From NCBI RefSeq assembly GCF_014268805.2, contig NZ_JABWRF020000001.1, positions 62,001-126,000 on the forward strand: a DNA stretch of 64,000 nucleotides. The letters are read 5' to 3'. Shown here in pieces: positions 26,581-37,907 of the stretch. The notes under the pieces are model-generated. The model was not told where the DNA came from, did no database searches, and saw only the letters and a list, made by a program, of their open reading frames with translations. Every line of letters begins with the position of its first letter. Position 1 is the first letter of the stretch. The DNA comes from Pseudomonas farsensis (GTDB taxonomy: Bacteria; Pseudomonadota; Gammaproteobacteria; Pseudomonadales; Pseudomonadaceae). A program made the translations under genes and the position numbers.

Positions 26581-27897
26581 ATGCGTATCAGCATCTTTGG
26601 TTTGGGTTATGTAGGTGCAGTCTGTGCAGGTTGCCTGTCGGCACGTGGCCACGAAGTGATTGGTGTAGACGTCTCGCGCACCAAGATCGACCTGATCAAC
26701 CAGGGCAAGTCGCCCATCGTCGAACCGGGCCTGGAAGAACTGCTGCAACAGGGCCTGGCCAACGGCCGCCTGCGTGGCACCACCGACTTCGCCGAAGCCA
26801 TCCGCGCCAGTGACGTGTCGATGATCTGCGTCGGTACCCCAAGCAAGAAAAACGGCGACCTGGGCCTTGAGTACATCGAGTCGGTGTGCCGCGAAATCGG
26901 CTACGTGCTGCGCGACACCACCCGCCGCCACACCATCGTGGTGCGCAGCACCGTGCTGCCGGGCACCGTCAAGAACGTGGTCATCCCAATCCTTGAAGAC
27001 TGCTCGGGCAAAAAAGCCGGCGTCGACTTCGGCGTTGCGGTCAACCCTGAGTTCCTGCGTGAAAGCACCGCGATCAAGGACTACGACCAGCCACCGATGA
27101 CCGTCATCGGCGAACTGGACAGCGCCAGCGGCGACGTGCTCCAGGCCCTGTACGAAGAACTCGACGCCCCGGTGATCCGCAAGCCCATCGAAGTCGCCGA
27201 GATGATCAAGTACACCTGCAACGTGTGGCACGCCACCAAGGTGACCTTCGCCAACGAAATCGGCAACATCGCCAAGGCCGTCGGCGTCGATGGCCGCGAA
27301 GTAATGGATGTGGTCTGCCAGGACAAAGTGCTCAACCTGTCGCAGTACTACATGCGCCCAGGCTTCGCCTTCGGCGGCTCGTGCCTGCCCAAGGACGTAC
27401 GCGCCCTGACCTACCGCGCAGCCAGCCTGGACGTCAAGGCGCCGCTGCTCGACTCGCTGATGCGCAGTAACGAGTCCCAGGTCCAGAACGCCTTCGACAT
27501 CATCGAAAGCCACGAAAAACGCAAGGTCGCCCTGCTGGGCCTGTCGTTCAAGGCCGGCACCGACGACCTGCGCGAAAGCCCGCTGGTCGAGCTTGCCGAG
27601 CGCCTGATCGGCAAAGGCTACGAGCTGAACATCTATGACCAGAACGTCGAGTACGCCCGCGTTCACGGCGCCAACAAAGAGTACATCGAGTCGAAGATCC
27701 CGCACGTCTCGTCGCTGCTCAATTCCAACTTCGAACAGGTGGTAGGCGAGGCCGACATCATCGTCCTGGGCAACCGTGACGAGCAGTTCCGCGCCCTCGC
27801 CCAACAGGCGCCGGCCGGCAAGCAGGTGATCGACCTGGTTGGCTTCATGACCAAGCCAACCTGCGCCACCAGCGGCACCGAAGGCATCTGCTGGTAA
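26581..27897 (+). CDS. algD: GDP-mannose 6-dehydrogenase AlgD
   Basis: The 438-aa cytoplasmic enzyme oxidises GDP-mannose to GDP-mannuronate with two NAD+, the committed step of alginate synthesis. It has the N-terminal Rossmann motif '[15 protein letters not shown]', the '[11 protein letters not shown]' region, and the catalytic Cys loop '[15 protein letters not shown]'. A C-terminal UDP-binding-type domain follows ('[15 protein letters not shown]'). The ATG at 26581 is chosen because the family starts '[12 protein letters not shown]' and GAGGTG lies 8 nt ahead; an in-frame ATG or TTG three codons earlier is possible. First gene of the alginate operon. Confidence 0.98.
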   Translation: MRISIFGLGYVGAVCAGCLSARGHEVIGVDVSRTKIDLINQGKSPIVEPGLEELLQQGLANGRLRGTTDFAEAIRASDVSMICVGTPSKKNGDLGLEYIESVCREIGYVLRDTTRRHTIVVRSTVLPGTVKNVVIPILEDCSGKKAGVDFGVAVNPEFLRESTAIKDYDQPPMTVIGELDSASGDVLQALYEELDAPVIRKPIEVAEMIKYTCNVWHATKVTFANEIGNIAKAVGVDGREVMDVVCQDKVLNLSQYYMRPGFAFGGSCLPKDVRALTYRAASLDVKAPLLDSLMRSNESQVQNAFDIIESHEKRKVALLGLSFKAGTDDLRESPLVELAERLIGKGYELNIYDQNVEYARVHGANKEYIESKIPHVSSLLNSNFEQVVGEADIIVLGNRDEQFRALAQQAPAGKQVIDLVGFMTKPTCATSGTEGICW

Positions 27898-27956
27898 CCC
27901 CGGTCGGGCGGCGCGTCGTTCGGCGCGCTGCCCTCCCCACCAAGAATTCTTCACGG

Positions 27957-29447
27957 ATGCCGAACATGCAAAGGTTCCAGACAGTGCTGCTGCATTGCGC
28001 CGGATGGCTGGCCTACATGAGCCTGCTCATGCTGATCGCCCTGGCCCTGCCCAGCGACATCTTCGACTCGCAGTCGAAGCACTTCATCTTCCTGGTCGGC
28101 GCTGTCGGCATCTGGCGCTATTCCATGGGCGCCACCCATTTCATCCGCGGCATGATCTTTCTGTACATCGTCTACCCCTACCTGCGCCGCAAAGTGCAGA
28201 AGCTGGGCAAGGCCGCGGACCCCTCGCATGTCTTCCTGATGGTCACCAGCTTTCGCATCGACGCGCTGACCACCGCGCAGGTGTACAGCTCGGTCATTCG
28301 CGAAGCCATCGACTGCGGCTACCCGACCACCGTGGTCTGCTCGCTGGTCGAGATGAGCGACGAACTGCTGATCAAGAGCCTGTGGGCCAAGTACAACCCA
28401 CCGGACCACGTCACCCTTGACTTCGTGCGCATCGCCGGTACCGGCAAGCGCGACGGCCTGGCGTATGGCTTCCGCGCCATCTCGCGGATGATGCCCGATG
28501 AAAACGCCGTGGCTGCGGTGATCGATGGCGACACCGTGCTGGCCCCGGGCGTGGTGCGCAAGACCGTGCCGTGGTTCAAGCTCTACCCCAATGTCGGTGG
28601 CCTGACCACCAACGAATTCTGCGAAGTGCGTGGCGGCTACATCATGAGCGAGTGGCACAAGCTGCGCTTCGCCCAGCGCCACATCAACATGTGCTCGATG
28701 GCCCTGAGCAAACGCGTGCTGACCATGACCGGGCGCATGTCGATGTTCCGCGCAACCGTGGTCACCGACCCCGAGTTCATCGCCGATGTCGAAAGCGACT
28801 CGCTGATGCACTGGCGCCTGGGCCGCTTCAAGTTCCTCACCGGCGACGACAAATCGAGCTGGTTCAGCCTGATGCGCCTTGGCTACGACACCTTCTACGT
28901 GCCGGACGCCGCCATCAACACGGTCGAGCACCCGCCCGAGAAGAGCTTCATCAAGGCCAGCCGCAAGCTGATGTACCGCTGGTACGGCAACAACCTGCGG
29001 CAGAACTCCCGCGCACTGGGCCTGGGCCTCAAGCGCCTGGGGCTGTTCACCAGCATCGTCTTGTTCGACCAGCGCGTGTCGATGTGGACCAGCCTGCTGG
29101 GCCTGACCGTGGCGCTGATCGCAAGCTTCAAGTTCGGCATGGGCTTTTTGCTGGTGTACCTGCTGTGGATCGGCATCACCCGCCTGATCCTCACCATCAT
29201 GCTGCTGTGCTCTGGCCACAGCATCGGGCCGGCCTACCCGCTGATTCTCTATTACAACCAGATCGTCGGCGCCCTGATGAAGATCTACGTGTTCTTCCGC
29301 CTCGACAAGCAGTCCTGGACCCGCCAGCCCACTGCCCTGAAACGTGACCTCGAAAGCTTTCAACAATGGTTCAACACCTGGTCCTCGCGGACTATGACCT
29401 TCTCGGCCGCGAGCATCTTCGTCGCCGTGCTGTTCATGGTCGTGTGA
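27957..29447 (+). CDS. alg8: Mannuronan polymerase catalytic subunit Alg8
   Basis: The 496-aa inner-membrane family-2 glycosyltransferase polymerises GDP-mannuronate into polymannuronate. Membrane spans lie at the N-terminus ('[15 protein letters not shown]', '[16 protein letters not shown]') and C-terminus ('[15 protein letters not shown]', '[20 protein letters not shown]'). The cytosolic GT domain has the DxD-like '[11 protein letters not shown]', '[10 protein letters not shown]' at the catalytic-base position and '[11 protein letters not shown]' at the product-binding QxxRW position. It follows algD by 59 nt. Activity requires c-di-GMP bound to Alg44. Confidence 0.97.
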   Translation: MPNMQRFQTVLLHCAGWLAYMSLLMLIALALPSDIFDSQSKHFIFLVGAVGIWRYSMGATHFIRGMIFLYIVYPYLRRKVQKLGKAADPSHVFLMVTSFRIDALTTAQVYSSVIREAIDCGYPTTVVCSLVEMSDELLIKSLWAKYNPPDHVTLDFVRIAGTGKRDGLAYGFRAISRMMPDENAVAAVIDGDTVLAPGVVRKTVPWFKLYPNVGGLTTNEFCEVRGGYIMSEWHKLRFAQRHINMCSMALSKRVLTMTGRMSMFRATVVTDPEFIADVESDSLMHWRLGRFKFLTGDDKSSWFSLMRLGYDTFYVPDAAINTVEHPPEKSFIKASRKLMYRWYGNNLRQNSRALGLGLKRLGLFTSIVLFDQRVSMWTSLLGLTVALIASFKFGMGFLLVYLLWIGITRLILTIMLLCSGHSIGPAYPLILYYNQIVGALMKIYVFFRLDKQSWTRQPTALKRDLESFQQWFNTWSSRTMTFSAASIFVAVLFMVV

Positions 29448-29483
29448 GCCAAACCCGGATCGGATAACAGGAACGAAATCGCC

Positions 29484-30650
29484 ATGAATACCGCCGTGAA
29501 CGTCAATGTCGTGCATGAGTCCGAAGCGCAGCGCCAGCACGCCCGGGTTCGTATCCCCGCCAAGCTGCGCTACCGGGACAGCAACAACGAGCCGCACGAG
29601 GTCAAGGTCGACGATCTGTCCGCAGGCGGCCTGTCCTTCCACGCGCCCAAACCGCTGCCGGCCAACGAGGTGATCCGCGGCCGCCTGCAGTTCGTGGTCG
29701 ACAACCTTGGCCTGTCGATGGATGTGGATATTCTGGTGCGCACCAGCAACACGCAAACCGGCCGTGTCGGCGCCGAGTTCCAGAACCTCGAACCGCGCGA
29801 CATCGCCACCCTGCGCCACATCATCACCACCCACCTGTCCGGTGAGCTGATCAGTGTCGGTGACGTGCTCAGCACCCTGCAGCGCGACAACTTCACCAAG
29901 GCACGCAAGCAGCGCGACAGTGGCTCGGGCCTGAGCGCCTTCGGCCGCCTGCGCGCTGTCACCGTCACCGCCGGGGTATTCGCGGTCGGCCTGCTGGCAT
30001 TCGGTTTCGTGGCCAAGTCGCTGTACGGCCTGTACTTCGTCAGCCACGCCGAAGCCGGTGTGGTGGCAGTACCAACCACCAACGTCACCATGCCACGTGA
30101 CGGCAGCGTGCAGAGCCTGGTCGAAAACGGCGCAAGCGTCGCCAAAGGCGCGCCGCTGGCCACCTTCAACACCAGCATGCTGGACATGCTCAAAGGCCAC
30201 CTGGACGACGCGCAACTGGAGCCGGCCAAGGTTGAGGAACTGTTCGGCAAGCAACTGTCCGGCACCCTCACCAGCCCGTGCGACTGCGTGGTTTCGCGCC
30301 AGTACGTCGATGATGGCCAGTACGCAAGCAAAGGCCAGCCAGTGTTCGCCCTGGTGCCACGCACCACCATCCCGACCGTGCAGGCACGCTTCAGCTACCG
30401 CCAGTTCGATGAAGTCAAACCGGGCACCCGCGTCAACTTCCAGGTGGCGGGCGAAGACAGCGTGCGCACCGGCCACATCGTCGGCAGCGAAAGCCTGGAC
30501 ACCGACAACCTGGCGTCGGACATCCGCGTGCAGATCAAGCCTGACGAGAGCCTGCCATCGGAACTGGCCGGCCGCCCTGTCTCGGTCAACAGCGACCGTG
30601 GCCCGTCGCTGGATTGGCTGATCGACAAGGCCGTGGCCCGCGGGCTGTAA
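29484..30650 (+). CDS. alg44: Alginate co-polymerase / c-di-GMP receptor Alg44
   Basis: The 388-aa protein has an N-terminal cytosolic PilZ domain whose c-di-GMP residues are intact: R17xxxR21 ('RQHAR') and D44xSxxG ('DLSAGG'). One membrane span follows (about 164-182, 'VTAGVFAVGLLAFGFVAKS'). A periplasmic HlyD/MacA-like segment ends the protein ('MPRDGSVQSLVENGASVAKG', 'LTSPCDCVVSRQYVDDGQYA'). It activates Alg8 when c-di-GMP is high and may link the polymerase to the export complex. The numbering of the binding residues equals that of P. aeruginosa Alg44. Confidence 0.97.
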   Translation: MNTAVNVNVVHESEAQRQHARVRIPAKLRYRDSNNEPHEVKVDDLSAGGLSFHAPKPLPANEVIRGRLQFVVDNLGLSMDVDILVRTSNTQTGRVGAEFQNLEPRDIATLRHIITTHLSGELISVGDVLSTLQRDNFTKARKQRDSGSGLSAFGRLRAVTVTAGVFAVGLLAFGFVAKSLYGLYFVSHAEAGVVAVPTTNVTMPRDGSVQSLVENGASVAKGAPLATFNTSMLDMLKGHLDDAQLEPAKVEELFGKQLSGTLTSPCDCVVSRQYVDDGQYASKGQPVFALVPRTTIPTVQARFSYRQFDEVKPGTRVNFQVAGEDSVRTGHIVGSESLDTDNLASDIRVQIKPDESLPSELAGRPVSVNSDRGPSLDWLIDKAVARGL

Positions 30651-30662
30651 GAGGACCGATTG

Positions 30663-32105
30663 ATGATCGCCAATAACAGCAATCGCGGGCCAAGCCCGCT
30701 GCCACGGGCGGTTTCGCTGCTGGCCCTGGCCATCACCCTGGCCGGCTGTGCCGGCCTGCCAGACCAGCGCCTGGCCAATGAGGCGCTCAAGCGTGGCGAC
30801 ACCGCCACTGCCGAGCGCAACTACAAGGCCCTGGCCGACCTGGGTTACAGCGATGCGCAAGTGGGCCTGGCCGACATCAAAGTGGCTACCCGCGACCCCG
30901 CCAAGCTGAAGGAAGCCGAGGCCACCTACCGCGCCGCCGCTGCCACCTCGCCGCGCGCCCAGGCCCGCCTTGGCCGCCTGCTGGTGGCCAAGCCCGACAG
31001 CACCCAGGCCGAGCGCGAAGAAGCCGAAACGCTGCTCAAGCTGGCTGCGCAACGGGGTGAAAGCAACACGCTGATCCCACTGGCGATGCTCTACCTGCAA
31101 TACCCGCAGAGCTTCCCCAACATCAACGCGCAGCAGCAGATCGACCAATGGCGCGCCGCCGGCAACCCCGAAGCGGGCCTGGCCCAGGTGCTGCTGTACC
31201 GCACCCAGGGCACCTACGACCAACACCTGGGTGAAGTCGAAAGCATCTGCAAGGCAGCGCTTGCCAGCACCGACATCTGCTACGTCGAGCTTGCCACCGT
31301 CTACCAGAAGCGCGCCCAGCCCGACCAGCAGGCAGCGCTGATCAGCCAGCTGGAATCGGCCTATGCCCGTGGCACCGTGCCAGGCAGCCGGGTCGACAGC
31401 GTCGCCCGCGTACTGGCCGACCGCAGCCTTGGCCAGACCGACGAAAAAACCGCTAAAGAGCTGCTGGAAAAAGTCGCCCCGGCCAACCCGGCCTCGTGGG
31501 TGAGCCTTGCGCAGTTGCTGTATGACTTCCCGGAGCTGGGCGACACCGACCAGCTGATGGCCTACATCGACAAGGGCCGCGAGGCCGAACAGCCACGCGC
31601 CGAACTGCTGCTGGGCCGCCTGTACTACGAAGGCCGCACCCTGCCGGCCGATGCGCCCAAGGCCGAACAGCACCTGCAAGCCGCCGCCCAGGCCGGCGAA
31701 GTCAGCGCCGACTACTACCTCGGCCAGCTGTACCGCCGCGGCTACCTGGGCAAGGTCGAGCCGCAAAAAGCCGTCGACCACCTGCTGGCTGCCGCCCGTG
31801 GCGGGCAGAACAGCGCCGACTACGCCCTCGCCCAGCTGTTCAGCGAAGGCCACGGCATTCGCCCGGCGCCAACCAACGCCTGGGTATTCGCGCAGCTGTC
31901 CCAGGCCAACCCGACGCCGCAGTCCACCGAACTTGCCCAGCAGCTCGACCAGCAGCTCACGCCTGACCAGCTCGGCCAGGCCCGGCAGTTGCTGGCACAG
32001 GAACAAAAGGCCCGCGCCAGCCTGTTCCAGGGCGCCAACAGCACCCTGGCACTCGAGGCCCTGCAAGACGACGAAAAAGACGTAGACGCCGAGGACTCGC
32101 TATGA
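30663..32105 (+). CDS. algK: Alginate export scaffold lipoprotein AlgK
   Basis: The 480-aa outer-membrane lipoprotein has the lipobox 'ITLAGC' with Cys near residue 29. It consists of Sel1-like TPR repeats, for example '[20 protein letters not shown]' and '[20 protein letters not shown]'. It localises and assembles the AlgE pore and organises the periplasmic complex. The ATG at 30663 follows GAGGA by eight bases; a TTG three bases earlier is in frame but unlikely. Its stop overlaps the algE start (ATGA). Confidence 0.95.
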   Translation: MIANNSNRGPSPLPRAVSLLALAITLAGCAGLPDQRLANEALKRGDTATAERNYKALADLGYSDAQVGLADIKVATRDPAKLKEAEATYRAAAATSPRAQARLGRLLVAKPDSTQAEREEAETLLKLAAQRGESNTLIPLAMLYLQYPQSFPNINAQQQIDQWRAAGNPEAGLAQVLLYRTQGTYDQHLGEVESICKAALASTDICYVELATVYQKRAQPDQQAALISQLESAYARGTVPGSRVDSVARVLADRSLGQTDEKTAKELLEKVAPANPASWVSLAQLLYDFPELGDTDQLMAYIDKGREAEQPRAELLLGRLYYEGRTLPADAPKAEQHLQAAAQAGEVSADYYLGQLYRRGYLGKVEPQKAVDHLLAAARGGQNSADYALAQLFSEGHGIRPAPTNAWVFAQLSQANPTPQSTELAQQLDQQLTPDQLGQARQLLAQEQKARASLFQGANSTLALEALQDDEKDVDAEDSL

Positions 32106-33580
32106 CGCTCAATCCCTTCGTGAAAGCCGGCATTGGCCTGAGCTTCGCGCTGCTGTGGTCGATGCCGACCCTGGCTGCTGAAACTGCGCAAAAAAACTTC
32201 GGCCTTGACGTGAAGATTACCGGCCAATCCGAAGACGACCGCGACCTGGGCACCCGCCCTGGCGGCGACGTCAACGGCCTGGGCCTGGACCTGCGCCCGT
32301 GGGTGTACGGCGAGCGCGGCAACTGGAGCGCCTTCGCCATGGGCCAGGCAGTGACCGCCACCGACACCATCGAAACCGACACCCTGCGCCAGAACGACGA
32401 CGGCACCACCACCGACACCGCCGCCAACGGCCGCGAGCAGGACAAAAGCTACCTGGCCATGCGCGAGTTCTGGGTCGGCTACAGCGGCCTGACCGCCTAC
32501 CCCGGCGAGCAACTGCGCCTGGGCCGCCAACGCCTGCGCAGCGACGACGGCATGTGGCGCGACACCAACATCGAAGCGCTGAACTGGACCTTCGACACCA
32601 CCCTGCTCAAGGCCGACCTGGGCGTGGCCCAGCGCTTCAGCGAGTACCGCACCGACCTGACCGAGCTGGCCCCGCAAGACAAGGACCGCACCCACGTCTA
32701 CGGCAACGTCGCGGCGCAGTGGACCCCTGGCCACTGGGTCGGCGTGCGCGCCCACCATACCCATGACAGCGGCAGTCTGAAGAACCCCGGCGAAAGCGTC
32801 GATGCGCTGGACAAGACGCGCACCGGCGACCTCACCTGGCTGGGCCTTGAGGCCAACAGCGACGCCTATAACTGGCGCAACGACCACACCGTCAACTACT
32901 GGGGCAGCGTGACCTGGCTGACCGGCGACCGTGACCGCCTGCGCAGCGACACCGTGGGCAACCAGCAGATCGCCCGCGACACGCAAAGCGGCGACGTCAA
33001 CGCCTGGGCCACCGACCTCGGTGTGCGCCTGCGCCTGGACCCGCAGTGGCAAGTCGGCGCGGCCTACGCCCGTGGCAGCGGCGGTGGCGGCGATGACGGT
33101 TCGAACAACTTCGAGCAGACCGGCCTTGAGAGCAACCGCTCCAACTACACCGGCACCCGCTCGCGCGTGCACCGCTTCGGCGAGGCATTCCGCGGTGAGC
33201 TGGGCAACCTGCAGGCCGCCACGCTGTTTGCCAGCTGGCAACTGCGCGACGACTACGACGCAAGCTTCATCTACCACAAGTTCTGGCGCGTGGATGACAA
33301 GCAGAACATCGGCTCCAGCGGCATCAATGCCGTGGTCGATGACGGCGGCGTGAACCGTCCGCTGATCAACGGCGAGAAAGACCTCGGCCAGGAAATGGAC
33401 GTAGTGGTCACCAAGTACTTCAAGCAAGGCCTGCTGCCGGCTTCGCTGAGCCAGTCGATCGACGAGCCGTCGGCGCTGGTACGCCTGCGCGCCGGTGTGT
33501 TCAAGCCAGGCGATGCCTATGGCAAAGAAGCCGACTCGTACATGCACCGCGCCTTCGTCGACGTGATCTGGCGTTTCTAA
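32102..33580 (+). CDS. algE: Alginate outer-membrane export pore AlgE
   Basis: The 492-aa protein has a signal peptide ending ...TLAA. An 18-strand beta-barrel porin sequence follows, recognisable from alternating aromatic/polar strands ('[18 protein letters not shown]', '[20 protein letters not shown]') and a C-terminal aromatic end 'VDVIWRF'. It exports acetylated, epimerised alginate through the outer membrane. Coupled to algK by a 4-nt overlap. Confidence 0.96.
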   Translation: MTLNPFVKAGIGLSFALLWSMPTLAAETAQKNFGLDVKITGQSEDDRDLGTRPGGDVNGLGLDLRPWVYGERGNWSAFAMGQAVTATDTIETDTLRQNDDGTTTDTAANGREQDKSYLAMREFWVGYSGLTAYPGEQLRLGRQRLRSDDGMWRDTNIEALNWTFDTTLLKADLGVAQRFSEYRTDLTELAPQDKDRTHVYGNVAAQWTPGHWVGVRAHHTHDSGSLKNPGESVDALDKTRTGDLTWLGLEANSDAYNWRNDHTVNYWGSVTWLTGDRDRLRSDTVGNQQIARDTQSGDVNAWATDLGVRLRLDPQWQVGAAYARGSGGGGDDGSNNFEQTGLESNRSNYTGTRSRVHRFGEAFRGELGNLQAATLFASWQLRDDYDASFIYHKFWRVDDKQNIGSSGINAVVDDGGVNRPLINGEKDLGQEMDVVVTKYFKQGLLPASLSQSIDEPSALVRLRAGVFKPGDAYGKEADSYMHRAFVDVIWRF

Positions 33581-33598
33581 GGCCGGGAGAGGACCGAT

Positions 33599-35158
33599 AT
33601 GAACCTGCACCCGAACCTTCGCCACAGCCTTCTGGCCAGCGCCCTGCTGCTGGCCAGCAGCGTGGTCGCCGCAGCCGAGCCTGCGGTGATCGCCAAAGAG
33701 CTGCAACAGGCCAAGACCTACACCGTGGCCAGCGCTCCCATCGAGCCGCTGCATCTGGACCCGCCCAAGCTGCCCGACCTCAGCGGCTACACCGCCCAGG
33801 CCGTGGAGCAGAAGATCGACCGCCGCCACAAGGGCAAGGTCAGCGTGCGCCGCATGCTGCAGGAAGATTCGCTCAAGGAGTTCATTGGCGGTGACAACAA
33901 GGGCGCCGAGTGGGTCCGCCGCCAACACGGCATTCCGCAGGCGATCTTCATCGACGACGGCCATGTCGACCTGGTCGAACTGAGCAAGAAAGTGCCCGCC
34001 CAGTACCTGCGTGAAACCGCACCGGGCGTCTACCTGGCGCGCCTGCCGATCGTGGTCGGCGCAAAAGGCGTGCTGGAAGTGGACGGCAAGGTCAAGGAAC
34101 TGCGCCTGTCCGAAGAAGGCGGCGCGTTCATCGTCAACGACGGCAAGCTGTTCGTTCGCGACACCAAAGTCACCGGCTGGCGCGAGCAGGCCAACGGCCC
34201 GGCCACCTTCCGCAAGCCTGACCAGTTCCGCCCGTTCCTGCTCAGCTGGGGCGGCACCGAGACCTACATCGTCAACAGCAAGATGGCCAGCTTCGGCTAC
34301 TCCAAGTCCAAGTCGTACGGTGTGAGCATTTCGCAGTACACCCCGAACATGGCCAAGCAGATGGGCCGCCCGGAACCCACCGGCTGGATCATCGGCTCTG
34401 AGTTCAGCGACATGTGGTACGGCTTCTACTGCTACGAAACCAGCGACTTCGTGGTCAAGGACAACACCTACCGCGACAACATCGTCTACGGCATCGACCC
34501 GCACGACCGCTCGCACCGCCTGATCATCGCCGGCAACACCGTGCACGGCACCAAGAAAAAGCACGGCATCATCATTTCGCGCGAGGTCAACGACAGCTGG
34601 ATCATCAACAACAAGAGCTATGACAACAAGCTCTCGGGCGTGGTGATCGACCGCAACAGCGTCAACAACCTGATTGCCTACAACGAGATCTACCGCAACC
34701 ACACCGACGGCATCACCTTGTACGAAAGCGGCGACAACCTGATCTGGGGCAACAAGCTGATCAACAACCGCCGCCACGGCATCCGCGTGCGCAACAGCGT
34801 GAACATTCGCCTGTACGAAAACATCGCCATGGCCAATGGCTTGGTGGGTGTCTACGGGCACATCAAGGATTTGTCCGACACTGACCGCGACATCGCCCTG
34901 GACCCGTTCGACGCCAAGGTGTCGCTGATCGTGGTGGGCGGCGAGCTTGCGGCCAACGGTTCCGGCCCGTTGTCGATCGACTCGCCGCTGTCGGTGGAGC
35001 TGTACAAGGTGTCGATGCTGATGCCGCGCAAGTCCAGCGGCATCACCCTCAACGGCGTGCTTGGCGACCGCCAGGACGAAATCCTCGACCTGCTGGTGCG
35101 CCAGCAAAAGGCTGTGCTGATCGACCCGGTCGAACGCCAGACCGAAATGATCGACTAA
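33599..35158 (+). CDS. algG: Mannuronan C5-epimerase AlgG
   Basis: The 519-aa periplasmic enzyme converts mannuronate residues to guluronate in the polymer. A signal peptide ('LLASALLLASSVVAAAE') precedes a right-handed beta-helix with repeats such as 'NTYRDNIVYGIDPHDRSH' and 'NEIYRNHTDGITLYESGDN'. The catalytic motif DPHDRS is intact. It also helps shield nascent polymer from AlgL as part of the periplasmic scaffold. A GAGAGGA site precedes the ATG. Confidence 0.97.
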   Translation: MNLHPNLRHSLLASALLLASSVVAAAEPAVIAKELQQAKTYTVASAPIEPLHLDPPKLPDLSGYTAQAVEQKIDRRHKGKVSVRRMLQEDSLKEFIGGDNKGAEWVRRQHGIPQAIFIDDGHVDLVELSKKVPAQYLRETAPGVYLARLPIVVGAKGVLEVDGKVKELRLSEEGGAFIVNDGKLFVRDTKVTGWREQANGPATFRKPDQFRPFLLSWGGTETYIVNSKMASFGYSKSKSYGVSISQYTPNMAKQMGRPEPTGWIIGSEFSDMWYGFYCYETSDFVVKDNTYRDNIVYGIDPHDRSHRLIIAGNTVHGTKKKHGIIISREVNDSWIINNKSYDNKLSGVVIDRNSVNNLIAYNEIYRNHTDGITLYESGDNLIWGNKLINNRRHGIRVRNSVNIRLYENIAMANGLVGVYGHIKDLSDTDRDIALDPFDAKVSLIVVGGELAANGSGPLSIDSPLSVELYKVSMLMPRKSSGITLNGVLGDRQDEILDLLVRQQKAVLIDPVERQTEMID

Positions 35159-35171
35159 GGAAGCCCAGACC

Positions 35172-36614
35172 ATGACCCCACATCTGATGAAATTGCTGGG
35201 CCTGTCCGCCGCACTGCTGGCCATCAGCCAGGGCGTGCGCGCCGAAGACGTCCAGGCCCCGACCTTCAGCGCCGAGCCGTGCTGCCAACTGTGCCCCGAG
35301 GCCCATGACGCCAGCCGCTACACCACCCGCTACCAGCAGAACTTCACCACGCTGGTGCAGGCCCAGGGCGACTGGCTGTTCCGTACCCGCGAAGACCTGC
35401 GCACCGAGTTCGACACCACGCCAATGGGCTACAAGCGCCTGCAGCAGGTGCACGATGCGTTCAAGAAACGCGGCGTGGAACTGGTGGTGGTGTACCAGCC
35501 GACCCGAGGCCTGGTGAACCGCAACATGCTCAACCCGCAGGAGAAAGCGGCCTTCAACTACCAGAAGGCGCTGCACAACTACCAAGCCATGCTCGCCCGC
35601 TTCAGCAAGATGGGCTACAACGTGCCGGACCTGTCACCGCTGACCAACGAGCAGCTGGCCGCCGCCGACCAGGGCAAGGATTTCTACTTCCGTGGCGACC
35701 AACACTGGACGCCGTACGGCGCCGAGCGCGCCGCCAAGATCGTCGCCGACACCGTGCACAAGATGCCGGCCTTCGAAGGCATCCCGCGCAAGGAATTCGA
35801 GACCAAGAAATCCGGGCGCATGGGCAAGACCGGCACCCTGCACAACGTCGCCGGCCAGCTGTGCAACACCAGCTATGCGGTGCAGTACATGGACCAGTTC
35901 GCCACCGAGCCCAAGGGCGCAGCGGGTGACGACGACCTGTTCGGCGACAGCGGCAACGCGCAGATCACCCTGGTGGGCACCAGCCACAGCGGCAAGAACT
36001 ACAACTTCTCGGGCTTTCTTGAGCAGTACATCGGCGCCGACGTACTCAACGTCGCCTTCCCCGGTGGCGGCCTCGAAGGCTCGATGATCCAGTACCTGGG
36101 CAGCGAAGAATTCCGCAGCAACCCGCCGAAGATCCTGATCTGGGAGTTCTCGCCCCTGTACCGCCTGGACCAGGAAACCATCTGGCGGCAGATCCTCGGC
36201 CTGCTGGACGACGGTTGCGACGACCGCCCGGCACAGATGAGCGCCAGCGCCACCCTCAAGCCTGGCACCAACGCGCTGCTGGTCAACGGCAAGAACGGCG
36301 TGATCAAGGACCTGACCAACCGCAATCACCAGATCGACATCAAGTTCGAAGACACCTCGGTGAAAGTGCTGCAGGCCACCCTGTGGTACCTGAACGGCCG
36401 TCACGAGGACATCAAGATCGAGAAGCCCGAAACCTCCGATACCGACGGCCGCTTTGTGTTCCAGATGCGTGAAGACGAAGACTGGGCCGGCCAGAACCTG
36501 CTGGCGCTGGAGGTGCAAGGGCCGGAAAGCGGGACCCAGAAAGTCGAAGCCAAATTGTGCAAACGCAACAACTTTGCCAGCGCCGCGCAACGTACCGCGC
36601 ACGCCGGCCAGTGA
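35172..36614 (+). CDS. algX: Alginate O-acetyltransferase AlgX
   Basis: The 480-aa periplasmic protein has a signal peptide, an SGNH-hydrolase-like domain and a C-terminal carbohydrate-binding module. Catalytic elements are '[15 protein letters not shown]' (Asp/His) and '[15 protein letters not shown]' (Ser nucleophile). The C-terminal ~130 residues ('[20 protein letters not shown]' and on) form the alginate-binding module. It is the terminal transferase that puts acetyl groups on mannuronate residues. Starts 13 nt after algG. Confidence 0.96.
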   Translation: MTPHLMKLLGLSAALLAISQGVRAEDVQAPTFSAEPCCQLCPEAHDASRYTTRYQQNFTTLVQAQGDWLFRTREDLRTEFDTTPMGYKRLQQVHDAFKKRGVELVVVYQPTRGLVNRNMLNPQEKAAFNYQKALHNYQAMLARFSKMGYNVPDLSPLTNEQLAAADQGKDFYFRGDQHWTPYGAERAAKIVADTVHKMPAFEGIPRKEFETKKSGRMGKTGTLHNVAGQLCNTSYAVQYMDQFATEPKGAAGDDDLFGDSGNAQITLVGTSHSGKNYNFSGFLEQYIGADVLNVAFPGGGLEGSMIQYLGSEEFRSNPPKILIWEFSPLYRLDQETIWRQILGLLDDGCDDRPAQMSASATLKPGTNALLVNGKNGVIKDLTNRNHQIDIKFEDTSVKVLQATLWYLNGRHEDIKIEKPETSDTDGRFVFQMREDEDWAGQNLLALEVQGPESGTQKVEAKLCKRNNFASAAQRTAHAGQ

Positions 36615-36621
36615 GGCGAAA

Positions 36622-37725
36622 ATGACATCATTCAGCCGCAAGACCGCCCCCACCCTGCTCGCCCTGGCCCTGTTCGGCTCGGCCGCGCAGGCAGCGCTAG
36701 TGCCACCACAGGGCTACTACGCGGGGATCGACAAGCCCAAGACCGGCGAAGGCAACTTCACCTGTGAAGCCCCGCCCAAGCCCTACACCGGCCCGCTGCA
36801 GTTTCGCAGCAAGTACGAAGGCTCCGACAAGGCCCGCGCCACCCTCAACGTGGCGTCGGAAAAAGCCTTCCATGACTCCACCGCCGACATCACCACGCTT
36901 GAGCGTGGCATCAGCAAGATGGTCGGCCAGTACATGCGCGACGGCCGCCCCGCGCAGCTCGACTGCGTGCTGACTTGGCTCGATACCTGGGCCCGCGCCG
37001 ATGCGCTGGAGTCCACCGATTTCAACCACACCGGCAAGTCCATGCGCAAATGGGCGCTGGGCAGCATGAGTGGTTCGTGGCTGCGCCTGAAGTTCTCCAA
37101 CGCCCGGCCACTGGCCGCGCACCAGGCCCAAGCGCAGGAAATCGAACGCTGGCTGGCGCAACTGGCCGAGCAGACCGTGCGCGACTGGAGCGACCTGCCG
37201 CTCGAGAAAATCAACAACCACAGCTACTGGGCAGCCTGGTCGGTGATGGCCACCGCCGTCGCCACCGACCGCCGCGACCTGTTCGACTGGGCCGTGAAGG
37301 AATACAAGGTTGGCGCCAACCAGATCGACGACCAGGGCTTCCTGCCCAACGAACTCAAGCGCCGCCAGCGCGCCCTGGCCTATCACAACTACGCCCTGCC
37401 GCCGCTTTCGATGATCGCAAGCTTTGCCCAGGCCAACGGCGTGGACCTGCGCGCCGAGAACAACTTTGCCCTGCAGCGCCTGGGTGAAGGGGTACTGGCT
37501 GGCGCTCGCGACCCCATCCACTTCGTCAAGCGCACCGGCCAGAAGCAGGACATGAAAGACCTGAAAGTGGAAAGCAAGTACGCCTGGCTCGAGCCGTGGT
37601 GCGCGTTGTACCACTGCGTCGGCGACAGCCTTGAGCGCAAGCATGAAATGCAGCCGTTCAACAGCTTCCGCCTGGGCGGTGATGTAACGCGGGTCTACGA
37701 CCCGAACGCAGAACACAAGAAATAG
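36622..37725 (+). CDS. algL: Poly(beta-D-mannuronate) lyase AlgL
   Basis: The 367-aa periplasmic PL5 lyase degrades stray alginate in the periplasm. The signal peptide is '[18 protein letters not shown]'. The (alpha/alpha)-toroid catalytic motif '[11 protein letters not shown]' carries Asn/His, and the Arg/Tyr region lies near '[17 protein letters not shown]'. The ATG at 36622 lies 8 nt after the algX stop and gives exactly the P. aeruginosa length; the open frame continuing upstream lies inside algX. Confidence 0.96.
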   Translation: MTSFSRKTAPTLLALALFGSAAQAALVPPQGYYAGIDKPKTGEGNFTCEAPPKPYTGPLQFRSKYEGSDKARATLNVASEKAFHDSTADITTLERGISKMVGQYMRDGRPAQLDCVLTWLDTWARADALESTDFNHTGKSMRKWALGSMSGSWLRLKFSNARPLAAHQAQAQEIERWLAQLAEQTVRDWSDLPLEKINNHSYWAAWSVMATAVATDRRDLFDWAVKEYKVGANQIDDQGFLPNELKRRQRALAYHNYALPPLSMIASFAQANGVDLRAENNFALQRLGEGVLAGARDPIHFVKRTGQKQDMKDLKVESKYAWLEPWCALYHCVGDSLERKHEMQPFNSFRLGGDVTRVYDPNAEHKK

Positions 37726-37730
37726 CAAAC

Positions 37731-37826
37731 CCTTGTGGGAGCGGGCTTGCCCCGCGACGAGGCCCTGAAGGCCAGTGGCGCCCGGCATTGCCGACGCCGT
37801 CGCGGGGCAAGCCCGCTCCCACAAGG
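37731..37826. repeat. REP pair inside the alginate operon (perfect 28-bp palindrome)
   Basis: 37731-37758 is the exact reverse complement of 37799-37826 with a 40-nt loop; the family is 'GGGAGCGGGCTTGCCCCGCG'. It starts 6 nt after the algL stop and ends 81 nt before algI, splitting the operon into a polymerisation/export half and an acetylation/precursor half. Such a stem may stabilise the upstream message or attenuate the downstream genes. Confidence 0.92.
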
Positions 37827-37907
37827 TATTAGGTTGCTCCCCGGTCCAGGCTGGGGGGTTTGGGGGGCGCTTTGCCCCAGGTGCTGTGCATAACTAGGAG
37901 AACCGGG

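Noticed and set aside
27951-32066. 1371-codon open frame on the minus strand opposite alg8-alg44-algK
   Set aside because: Composition is the complement of three well-conserved genes, with no recognisable domain. High third-position GC removes antisense stops.
31820-35224. 1134-codon open frame opposite algK-algE-algG
   Set aside because: Same antisense artefact; Val/Ala/Asp/His-rich sequence with no domain pattern.
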